Part shown: piece after piece, positions 18,094 to 25,933 of the stretch
Layout of the letters: each line of letters starts with the position of its first letter
Position numbering within the stretch: the stretch's first letter is position 1
Source: Chryseobacterium oncorhynchi
Lineage (GTDB): Bacteria > Bacteroidota > Bacteroidia > Flavobacteriales > Weeksellaceae
DNA length: 64,000 nt
Direction: 5' to 3'
NCBI RefSeq assembly: GCF_002899895.1
Contig: NZ_PPEI02000003.1
Coordinates: 434,001-498,000 of the forward strand
The notes under the pieces: model-generated
Told to the model about the DNA's origin: nothing
Databases searched by the model: none
The model's input: only the letters and a program-made list of their open reading frames with translations
Translations under genes and position numbers: made by a program

Positions 18094-18720
18094 TTAAATA
18101 AATTTAAACAATTTTTCGTTTGGTTTTCTTACTTTTTTCATGTGCTGAAAATGGTCTTCCTCAGAACGGTAGCCTAAAGCGAGGGTAACGGTTACTTTTT
18201 CTGTCTCGGAGTGTACATTCAGAATTTCTTCTATCAAGTCCTGTCGAAAGCCTTCCATAGGGCAAGAATCTATATTCTCTATAGCAGCGGCATACATAAG
18301 ATTGGCCAATACTATATAAGACTGTTTTTCTGCCCAGTTGAAAATTTCATCCTGTGTTTTTTGATTGATATGTTGATTGATACTGTTTTTGAACGGATCA
18401 AGAGTTTCCAAAGGAGTTTCCCTTACTTCAGAAATGTGATTAAAATACCCATGGATATAATTCTCTTCTATTGTTTTCTTTGAAATAATGACCACAAGAT
18501 GAGAGCAAGTGGAAATCTGAGATGGGTTATAAAAAGCAGGAATTAACTTCTGCTTCATTTCTTCACTTTCAACAACAATAATTTTATAGGGTTGAAGTCC
18601 CAATGAGCTGGCAGATAGTTTTCCCGACTCAAGAATGTTATGAAGAGTTTCCTGAGGAATGATTTGATTATTAAATTTTTTCACAGAATATCTTCTGCTT
18701 AAAGCTTCCAAATAATTCAT
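18094..18720 (-). CDS. Nitroreductase-family NAD(P)H-dependent oxidoreductase
   Basis: A 208-residue FMN oxidoreductase of the nitroreductase fold (NfsB/YfkO type). The N-terminus RRYSVKKFN with SGKLSASSLGLQPYKIIVV (about 33-51) contacts FMN, and ALGYRSEEDHF near residue 181 is the typical C-terminal element. It probably reduces quinones or nitro compounds with NAD(P)H; the true substrate is unknown. It lies 29 nt upstream of nadB and seems to head the nad operon, with its own -7 element four bases before the ATG. Confidence 0.88.
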   Translation of the reverse strand: MNYLEALSRRYSVKKFNNQIIPQETLHNILESGKLSASSLGLQPYKIIVVESEEMKQKLIPAFYNPSQISTCSHLVVIISKKTIEENYIHGYFNHISEVRETPLETLDPFKNSINQHINQKTQDEIFNWAEKQSYIVLANLMYAAAIENIDSCPMEGFRQDLIEEILNVHSETEKVTVTLALGYRSEEDHFQHMKKVRKPNEKLFKFI

Positions 18721-18724
18721 AGCA

Positions 18725-18732
18725 CAAATTTA
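18725..18732 (-). promoter_or_regulatory. -7 promoter element (TAAATTTG), leaderless architecture, nitroreductase-nadBC
   Basis: CAAATTTA on plus reads TAAATTTG on minus, separated from the ATG by four bases (TGCT). This predicts transcription starting at the start codon. Confidence 0.6.
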
Positions 18733-18787
18733 AGGATTGAATATGAATAAAGAGTCTTTTAAATGAAATATATCCTTTTAATTAATA

Positions 18788-18817
18788 CAAAAAAATCACC
18801 CCGAATATCGGAGTGAT
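18788..18817 (-). terminator. Terminator of the first T9SS type B gene pair
   Basis: Stem ATCACTCCGA / TCGGGGTGAT on the minus strand (one mismatch), loop TAT, followed by a run of seven T. It lies 25 nt after the stop. Confidence 0.8.
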
Positions 18818-18842
18818 CTGGTTAATATAAATAAGAAAGTGA

Positions 18843-21104
18843 TTATTCTCTATTTTTTACAACAATCCAACCGGAGAATTTCACTGGTGTGATCTGTTTG
18901 TTGTTTTCATTCCATGAAACAGAATACCAATAATTTCCAGTAGGAACTCTTCTTCCGTTAGCTGTTCCGTTCCATTTGTACCCGTTGGCTTTATCTGCTC
19001 TGAAAAGCTGTACTCCATATCGGTCATAGATATTGACTTCCAGATTTTGCTTCACTGCCAAAGCGGAATAATCAATAATATCATTAATACCATCATCGTT
19101 AGGAGTAATTACATTGATTAGATTAGGAACTGTAATGCTGATTTCAATAGGTTCGCAATTGTAGCTGTCCTTTACGAATACCTTTGCCTCGCCTCTCACA
19201 ACATTGGAGAATACATTGGAGTCCTGCCAGTGAACATTATCCATAGAATACTGATAAGGTGGTGTTCCTCCATTTACATATACCGTGACTGTTCCTCCTG
19301 AAATATCAATATTAGAAACTACAGGATGTTCAGATGGGTAAATATTTACTGTTTGCGTAGCAACACATTCCCCGGTTTTAAGTTTTACCCAGTAAGTGCC
19401 CACTCCGATATTTTTGATTATCTGTGTTGTTGCTCCTGTACTCCATAGATAGCTATTGAATCCAGGTCCTGCATCTAATGTGGTTTTGCCTGTCATACAA
19501 ATGGTTTGATTTTGTAAAACTTTTGATAAAACAGGAGCTAATACAGTTAGTTTAACTTTAGCTATTGCATAACAGCCGTTTGAGTTAAATACTTTTACAT
19601 AAACAACACCGCTAGGTGCAATGTAGTTAGCAGCATTGGTTATTTCATTGGTGTTGTTAACAGCATCCGTTAAAGATGGATAATATTTTTTTGTTATTCC
19701 TACAGGGGTAGGTGTAACGGCTGCAGATGTAAGATCAAAAGAAGCTGTTGAAGGATTGCTTTCAATGAAGCATGATCTTATTTCTCTCTCATTCACAGTA
19801 ACAACAGGGTGAATGTTTAGGGTAATCTTGGAAGTACTTACACATCCCTGTGAGGTGGTTACCCTTACATATATGGTAGCAGGTCCTGATGCATAAGCAT
19901 TAGGGTTGGTAATTTGATTGGTTCCTGCGTTAAGGTCATATAAGGTTGGGTAAAACTCCTTGGTTACTCCGGTCAGGGTAGTTACTGCTGCGGTATTAAG
20001 GTCAAATGTGGCTGTTCCGGCATTATTGTTATTACATCCGGTAAGGCTTGCATCACTGGCCGCAAATGGAGTTGGGTTAAGTTGTATAACGCCGTCACCA
20101 TTGTCGCAAAGAGTTGAAGTAGGATCCTTAATAACCACTTTAATGGTAGTGTTTCCTGAATATTGAAAGCTGGTTGGGTTAGCAATAGGCGTAGCAATAC
20201 CTAATATATAATAAGTGAAAAGATAGTTTCCGGGATTATTTACAAATTGAGAATTATAGGAGGTGAGATCCACTGTACCATTTCCTGTAGTAGGGTTGGT
20301 GCACACAAAAGGAGTAATGGTGTTATTTAAAATAGGAACTTTATCTACAAATACCTTAGCGTTTTTGATAGAGTGTCTAGCGCTGGCACCTCCTGTTGCT
20401 GCAGAAAACCCAAAATATCCTTGTGTCATTCCAACTGCATTTCCGGATGGCGCAAATGATTGATCCACAATAAGTACACCGTCTATTCTGATTTTAATGA
20501 TCCAGTTGGTAGGATTGCTGAGGTCTGTTTCACCATTTACCTCTACGTGCTTATAAGTATCTCCTACGAATGGCTGAGTAGAATAAAGATCCGGAGAATG
20601 GAATGAGCTTCCTGGGGTATTATTGTATTCGATATTGTTACCCGCTGTATTATTGGTGCCGTATAAAAGGTGTACCTTACTCATTTGGCCTTCTGTAGTA
20701 TTGTTGAAAATATCAAAGCCGACCATTAGCCCGGAGGCATTCGATGGAATTCCTAATCCACCTCCAGATACGAATCCTGTGGGAGGGTTGGCGAGGTACC
20801 AGAAAGTAAATCCGTCTCCTCGTCCGAATTGAGTAGTTCCGTTCCCGTCAATTCTAAAGTCGAATTCTACTTTCCATTTATCACAATAGCTAAGGGTGAT
20901 GGGTGTGGAGAGCTTAATAGCTCCATATCGGCTGGTTTGGTCTGTGGTAAGTCTAATGAAATCTCCGCTTACAGCAGCATCTGAAACAAGATCCCATCCT
21001 GTGGTGTTTACAGGATTTCCGGCAAGCTGATACGTTTGCGAAAGTAATTTTCCAGGGAGGCATGATAAGGCTGCCAACAAAAAAAAGAGTATATTTTTTT
21101 TCAT
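18843..21104 (-). CDS. Lectin-like T9SS type B secreted protein (lectin N-terminus, tail type 1)
   Basis: A 753-residue secreted protein. A signal peptide (to about residue 22) precedes a legume/bacterial L-type lectin-like domain (about 23-255: DKWKVEFDFRIDG, GDGFTFWYLANPP, FDIFNNT). Two related ~85-residue beta modules follow (near 350-435 and 440-525, each with an AGTATFDL- or STASFDL-like start and Gly-Cys near the end). Then come a Cys-containing GTYWVKLKTGEC module, an SprB-like PPYQYSMDNVHWQDS module, and a gliding-motility-type C-terminal sorting domain (659-753, VITPNDDGIND, WIVVKN). It should be secreted by the type IX system and stay cell-associated. The tail from residue 440 groups with the gene at 28183, not with its lectin neighbour. 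Confidence 0.88.
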   Translation of the reverse strand: MKKNILFFLLAALSCLPGKLLSQTYQLAGNPVNTTGWDLVSDAAVSGDFIRLTTDQTSRYGAIKLSTPITLSYCDKWKVEFDFRIDGNGTTQFGRGDGFTFWYLANPPTGFVSGGGLGIPSNASGLMVGFDIFNNTTEGQMSKVHLLYGTNNTAGNNIEYNNTPGSSFHSPDLYSTQPFVGDTYKHVEVNGETDLSNPTNWIIKIRIDGVLIVDQSFAPSGNAVGMTQGYFGFSAATGGASARHSIKNAKVFVDKVPILNNTITPFVCTNPTTGNGTVDLTSYNSQFVNNPGNYLFTYYILGIATPIANPTSFQYSGNTTIKVVIKDPTSTLCDNGDGVIQLNPTPFAASDASLTGCNNNNAGTATFDLNTAAVTTLTGVTKEFYPTLYDLNAGTNQITNPNAYASGPATIYVRVTTSQGCVSTSKITLNIHPVVTVNEREIRSCFIESNPSTASFDLTSAAVTPTPVGITKKYYPSLTDAVNNTNEITNAANYIAPSGVVYVKVFNSNGCYAIAKVKLTVLAPVLSKVLQNQTICMTGKTTLDAGPGFNSYLWSTGATTQIIKNIGVGTYWVKLKTGECVATQTVNIYPSEHPVVSNIDISGGTVTVYVNGGTPPYQYSMDNVHWQDSNVFSNVVRGEAKVFVKDSYNCEPIEISITVPNLINVITPNDDGINDIIDYSALAVKQNLEVNIYDRYGVQLFRADKANGYKWNGTANGRRVPTGNYWYSVSWNENNKQITPVKFSGWIVVKNRE

Positions 21105-21198
21105 AGTGGAAAGATTGTGAAGTTGTTATTTGTATTAAAATGTTAAAATATAATCATTGAGCTTTTTTCTTTTATAAATGATGTATTCCTGAGATTAT

Positions 21199-23466
21199 TT
21201 ATTCTCTGTTTTTTACCAATACCCAACCGGAATATTTAGTTTCAGTATTGTTTTTATTGTCTTCATTCCAGAAAATGGTATACCAATAAGTTCCTGTCGG
21301 AACTCTTTTTCCGTAAGCCATTCCGTCCCATGTGAAATTTCTTATTTTGCCGGCTTCATGAATTTTATTTCCATATCTGTCATACACTACAAACAGTAAA
21401 TTCCTTTTGTAAGCTAATGCAGAATAATCTATTTGATCATTGATGTTATCTCCGTTTGGCGTAATCACGTTGATGAGGTTGGGTACTGTAATTTGTACTT
21501 CAACAGGAGCGCAGTTGTAGAAATCTTTCACGAAAACCTTTACTTCTCCTCTGGCTAAACCGGTGAAAGTATTTGAAACTTGCCAGTTTGTTCCGTTTAG
21601 AGAATACTGATAAGGGGCTGTTCCACCAGCTACATTTATTGTAATTGTATTATTATGGATATCAATACTTGAAATAACAGGATTAGGAGCTGGTAATACC
21701 TTTACAACTTGAGTTGTAATACAGTTCCCTGTTTTAAGCTTTACCCAATAGGTTCCTACAATTACATCCTTGATAGATGATGTTGTAGCTCCTGTGCTCC
21801 ATAGGTATTCACTAAAACCATGACCTGCGTCCAGATCTGTTTTCTCTTCAATGCAAATGGTTTTGTCTTTTAGAATGGCAGATTTAACAGGAGGAAGTAC
21901 AACGAGATTAATTTTAGCAATGGCAAAGCATCCATTAGTATCTGTTACCTTGGCGTATACTATGGTACTTGTTGAGGTATATTGAAGAGTATTGGAAATC
22001 TCATTGGTTCCGTTAAGAGCATTTTCTATAGAAGTATAATACTTTTTACTTACACCGGTAGTTAATGAAGTTATGTCTGCCGTGGTTAAATTGAATATGG
22101 CATTTGAAATATTATCTTCAATAAAGCAGGATTGTAAAGTTGCATCTTTTACTGGAGTATCAGGATAAAAGGCAAGGTTGATTTTTGCTGTACCTGTACA
22201 TCCTTGTGGGGTGGTTACTTTTACATAAACGCTTCCGGGAGCAGAAAGATAATTATCAGGGTACAGGATTTCGTTTGTTCCTGTATTCAAATCGTTAAGC
22301 GTTTTGTAATATTTTTTAGTAACACCCGGTACGCTTGTTACGTTGGCTGAGGTTAGGTTGAAAGTGGCAGTTCCTGCCTTGTTGTTATTGCATTCGGTAA
22401 GAGTTTTATCTTCTGCTTTGAATGCCGCCAGTACAAGCTGAATCTTTCCATCGGGATTATCACAAAGTATTCCGGCGTTATCTTTAATAACGACAGTAAC
22501 GGTTGCATTGGCATTAAATTGATAGCTGGCAGGGCTGCTAATGGGAGTAGAGCTGCCTAAAGGATAATAAGTGAATGTATAATTTCCAGGGTTGCTTACA
22601 AACTGAGAATTAAAGCTTGTTAAATTCACATTTCCATATCCTGTAGTAGGATTGGGGCAAAATGATTGAGTTGTTGAGTTTTGTAAAATAGGAACCTTGT
22701 CAGTATATATTTTTACATTTTTAATAGAGTTTCTCGCTGAGGCTCCTCCTGTAGATGCTGAAAATCCAAAATATCCCTGCGTCATAGTTACGGCTCCTCC
22801 TGATGGCGCAAATGATTGAGAAGTAATTGTATTACCATCTATTTTTACCGTTATAATCCAATTGGTAGGCGTAGCGGGATCAATTTGTCCTGTTACTTCT
22901 ACATGTTTATAAGTATCTCCTATAAAAGATTGTGTAGCGTTAAGATCCGGTGAGTGGAATGAGCTCCCTACAGTGTTGAAAAACTCAATGTTGTTCGTAT
23001 CTGTCGTATTGGGAACTACGCCATAAGCAATATGTACCTTGCTCATTTGAGCACTTGTGGTATTGTTGTAAATGTCAAAACCTACCATGAGACCTATGGC
23101 ATTTTGTGGGATTCCCAGTCCAGATCCCTGTTGGCTGGTAATAGGAGGGTTGGCTAGGTACCAAAAAGCAAAACCGTCTCCTTTTCCAAATCCGGGTATG
23201 CCGTTTCCGTTGATTCTAAAATCAAATTCTACTTTCCATTTGTCACAATACTTTAAATTGATCGGATCATTTAACTTTATTGCTCCCGAACTGTTTCCTA
23301 CATCATCAGTCAGCATGACAAAATCTCCGCTTGTTGTGGCGGTAGGTACTACAGTCCATCCTGTAGTGTTAATAGGTGTTCCGGTCAGTTGATAGGTCTG
23401 TGCGAAAAAATTTTCGGATAGGCAGAATAAAAGAATTGAAAAATAAAACAATAAATTTTTATTCAT
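21199..23466 (-). CDS. Lectin-like T9SS type B secreted protein (lectin N-terminus, tail type 2)
   Basis: A 755-residue paralogue of the gene immediately downstream (94-nt gap), same domain order: signal peptide, L-type lectin-like domain (about 24-260, KVEFDFRINGNG, GFAFWYLANPP, VGFDIYNNT), two ~85-residue modules, an SprB-like repeat (PYQYSLNGTNWQ) and a type B sorting domain. The lectin halves of the two are very close (both have FAPSG near residue 210 and YFGFSA(A/S)TGGASAR). The last ~315 residues instead match the gene at 25934, e.g. KNNTETKYSGWVLVKN. Expected on the cell surface as a glycan-binding adhesin; ligand unknown. Confidence 0.88.
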   Translation of the reverse strand: MNKNLLFYFSILLFCLSENFFAQTYQLTGTPINTTGWTVVPTATTSGDFVMLTDDVGNSSGAIKLNDPINLKYCDKWKVEFDFRINGNGIPGFGKGDGFAFWYLANPPITSQQGSGLGIPQNAIGLMVGFDIYNNTTSAQMSKVHIAYGVVPNTTDTNNIEFFNTVGSSFHSPDLNATQSFIGDTYKHVEVTGQIDPATPTNWIITVKIDGNTITSQSFAPSGGAVTMTQGYFGFSASTGGASARNSIKNVKIYTDKVPILQNSTTQSFCPNPTTGYGNVNLTSFNSQFVSNPGNYTFTYYPLGSSTPISSPASYQFNANATVTVVIKDNAGILCDNPDGKIQLVLAAFKAEDKTLTECNNNKAGTATFNLTSANVTSVPGVTKKYYKTLNDLNTGTNEILYPDNYLSAPGSVYVKVTTPQGCTGTAKINLAFYPDTPVKDATLQSCFIEDNISNAIFNLTTADITSLTTGVSKKYYTSIENALNGTNEISNTLQYTSTSTIVYAKVTDTNGCFAIAKINLVVLPPVKSAILKDKTICIEEKTDLDAGHGFSEYLWSTGATTSSIKDVIVGTYWVKLKTGNCITTQVVKVLPAPNPVISSIDIHNNTITINVAGGTAPYQYSLNGTNWQVSNTFTGLARGEVKVFVKDFYNCAPVEVQITVPNLINVITPNGDNINDQIDYSALAYKRNLLFVVYDRYGNKIHEAGKIRNFTWDGMAYGKRVPTGTYWYTIFWNEDNKNNTETKYSGWVLVKNRE

Positions 23467-23627
23467 TTAACTGGGATTTAGGATGAAGTAAAGATATTAA
23501 ATCCTAGTTAAAAAATATGTATTTAATGTTAATTTTGTTAAAAAAATTAATTATTATTCATCAAACAGTATTTCTTGTGATGAAATAATGAATGTTATAT
23601 GGTAAATTTTTGAATTGTGTTAATCGA

Positions 23628-24104
23628 TTAAAAGAGAGAATTGTTTTCTAATCCTTCAAAATAAGTGTCAATATCAAGATCAGGAGAATTGGCTGCAGCA
23701 ACGGCTAGTTTATCACAAAGCTCATTTTCAAAATGTCCTGCATGTCCCTTTACCCAATGCATTGTAGGGGTATGTTTATTGTAGAGTTCAATGAATTTTT
23801 TCCAGAGATCTGGGTTTTTTACATTTTTCCAACCTCTTTTAATCCATCCTGCAATCCAGTTTTGGTTGACGGCATCTGCAACATATTTACTATCTGTGTA
23901 CACATGAATGTCATTTTCTGCAGACTTTAGTTTCTCCATTGCTGTAATCACTGCAAGGAGTTCCATTCTGTTATTGGTCGTTTTTCTAAAACCCTTGGAA
24001 AATGTTTTTTGGTAGTTTTTTTCGGGAACACGCATGAGAATTCCATATCCGCCTTTTCCCGGATTTCCACTACAAGCACCATCGGTGTAAATTTCGATTC
24101 TCAA
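23628..24104 (-). CDS. rnhA: Ribonuclease HI
   Basis: A 158-residue RNase H1 that cuts RNA in RNA-DNA hybrids during replication and repair. The catalytic carboxylates are visible: Asp8 (YTDGACSGNPG), Glu48 (NNRMELLA), Asp71 (YTDSKYV) and Asp131 (ENELCDKLA), with His124 of KGHAGHFENE in the usual flexible loop. Full length with a short C-terminal extension. It lies 90 nt downstream of dnaB on the same strand and may be cotranscribed; the gap holds two copies of AATGTCCTAAT, 20 nt apart. Confidence 0.97.
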   Translation of the reverse strand: MRIEIYTDGACSGNPGKGGYGILMRVPEKNYQKTFSKGFRKTTNNRMELLAVITAMEKLKSAENDIHVYTDSKYVADAVNQNWIAGWIKRGWKNVKNPDLWKKFIELYNKHTPTMHWVKGHAGHFENELCDKLAVAAANSPDLDIDTYFEGLENNSLF

Positions 24105-24194
24105 ACTTAATTATATAAAAATTGAATTATTTTTAATAGAGCCACAAGACTACAAATGTCCTAATGCTGATTATAATGTCCTAATTTTTAAATC

Positions 24195-25781
24195 TTAAAA
24201 TGGGAAATCATCATCATCATCGAAATCATTCATAGATGATCCAGAAAGTTTTGAGCTGTCCGGAAGATCAAATGCTGCTCCTGGCTGGATGGTTGTTTTA
24301 ATCTTGTCAAAACCACTTGGCTCACCAAAGTTGGATGGGTAGCCGCCTCCCGCTTTACTGTCAAAGGCTGCTTCAATATCGCCAAATTTTGCAAAATGCT
24401 TTAAGAAAGATAATCTGACGTCTGCTGTTGCACCATTCCTGTGTTTTGCAATAATCAGTTCTGCCTGGTTTTCTGTAGAAGTTTCTTGTCCTTCATCATC
24501 ATTATCCCAAACGGTGATTTTATAATATTCCGGTCTAAAGATAAAGGATACAATATCGGCATCCTGCTCAATTGCTCCGGATTCCCTTAGATCTGAAAGC
24601 TGAGGTCTTTTCCCGGGGCGGGTTTCCACACTACGAGATAGCTGGGAAAGTGCAATTACCGGTACGTTAAGTTCTTTTGCAATTGCTTTTAATGAACGTG
24701 AAATCATGGAGATCTCCTGTTCACGGTTACCAACTCCTTTTCCACTGCTTCCTGCTGTCATCAGCTGGAGATAATCGACCATGATAAGTCTTACGCCGTG
24801 CTGCATTACCAGTCTTCGGCACTTTGCACGGAAGTCAAAGATGGAAAGAGATGGGGTTTCGTCAATATATAAGGGAGCATTTTCCAACTCGGATACATTG
24901 GAGAAAAGTCTTTGCCATTCTTCATCATCCAGAGTTCCTTTACGAAGTTTTTCAGATGAAATCTTTGTTTCGGAGGCAATCATCCTTGTGATAAGCTGTA
25001 CAGATGCCATCTCGAGCGAGAACAAAGCCATAGGAATTTGATGTCCCACTGCAATATTTCTTGCCATAGACAGAAGGAATGCTGTTTTTCCCATCGCCGG
25101 ACGTGCTGCAATAATGATAAGGTCAGAATTCTGCCATCCTCCGGTTTCTTTGTCTATATCTCTGAATCCTGATGGAACCCCTGAAATTCCCTCTTTGTCT
25201 TTTAGAGATTTGATGGTGTCGATGGCTTGCTTTACCAAAGAGTTCGCTGTATCAAAACCTTTCTTAATGGTTCCGTTAGTGATCTCAAAAAAAGATTGCT
25301 CGGCCTTGTCCAGAAGTTCAAAAACGTCTGTTGATTCTTTATAGGAAGAGTCAATTACATTCGCAGAAACATTAATAAGACTTCTTAAAATATATTTTTC
25401 AAGAATTACACGTACATGGTATTCAATATGGGCAGATGAGCTTACTCCCATGGTGAGGTCAATGATATAATGATCACTACCTGCCTGACTTAGTTTATCA
25501 TCTTTTTTTAAATTCTGAATGACAGTCATTAAGTCTACCGGATGGTTGCCTTCATAAAGCTTTAATATTGTAGAGAAAATGACCTGGTGTCTGGGATCAT
25601 AAAATACTTCCGGGGTAAGAAGATCGATGGAATGGTCAAGCCCTTTTTTGTCAATCAAAAAAGTTCCGATAACAAGCCTTTCAAAATCCACTGCATTAGG
25701 AGGCATTTTTCCATCCGCAATAGACAGCTCTTTTGCAAAGTTTCCGTGGGTAAGGGATGATAATGTTTCTTTCTGCGCCAT
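24195..25781 (-). CDS. dnaB: Replicative DNA helicase
   Basis: A 528-residue hexameric helicase. The N-terminal primase-interacting domain (about 28-135, PPNAVDFERLVIG) is joined by a linker to the RecA-like motor with Walker A ARPAMGKT at 226-233, Walker B LIMVDYLQLM (about 335-344) and DLRESGAIEQDAD. No intein interrupts it. The C-terminus is unusual: after a low-complexity stretch it ends in an acidic tip, DFDDDDDFPF, that looks like the SSB interaction tail. The -7 element TATCTTTG sits four bases before the ATG. The gene is flanked on both sides by T9SS type B paralogues. Confidence 0.97.
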   Translation of the reverse strand: MAQKETLSSLTHGNFAKELSIADGKMPPNAVDFERLVIGTFLIDKKGLDHSIDLLTPEVFYDPRHQVIFSTILKLYEGNHPVDLMTVIQNLKKDDKLSQAGSDHYIIDLTMGVSSSAHIEYHVRVILEKYILRSLINVSANVIDSSYKESTDVFELLDKAEQSFFEITNGTIKKGFDTANSLVKQAIDTIKSLKDKEGISGVPSGFRDIDKETGGWQNSDLIIIAARPAMGKTAFLLSMARNIAVGHQIPMALFSLEMASVQLITRMIASETKISSEKLRKGTLDDEEWQRLFSNVSELENAPLYIDETPSLSIFDFRAKCRRLVMQHGVRLIMVDYLQLMTAGSSGKGVGNREQEISMISRSLKAIAKELNVPVIALSQLSRSVETRPGKRPQLSDLRESGAIEQDADIVSFIFRPEYYKITVWDNDDEGQETSTENQAELIIAKHRNGATADVRLSFLKHFAKFGDIEAAFDSKAGGGYPSNFGEPSGFDKIKTTIQPGAAFDLPDSSKLSGSSMNDFDDDDDFPF

Positions 25782-25785
25782 GGTG

Positions 25786-25793
25786 CAAAGATA
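25786..25793 (-). promoter_or_regulatory. -7 promoter element (TATCTTTG), leaderless architecture, dnaB
   Basis: CAAAGATA on plus reads TATCTTTG on minus, followed by CACC and the dnaB ATG. The four-base spacing predicts a leaderless dnaB mRNA. Confidence 0.6.
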
Positions 25794-25884
25794 GTTTATT
25801 TAAAAAATAATAAAAAAATAGTATTCAACAAATTATTGGTAGTTATTTGGAAAATACGGTAAATAGGAGGTTGATAATGTTGAT

Positions 25885-25917
25885 AAAAAAAATCACCCCG
25901 TTTGAGGTGATTTTTTA
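25885..25917 (-). terminator. Terminator of the T9SS type B gene at 25934
   Basis: Stem AAATCACC / GGTGATTT with an 8-nt loop. Flanking A and T runs mean T-tracts follow in either direction, but the position 17 nt after the stop indicates use on the minus strand. Confidence 0.8.
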
Positions 25918-25933
25918 TTAGATGAGTGAAAGC

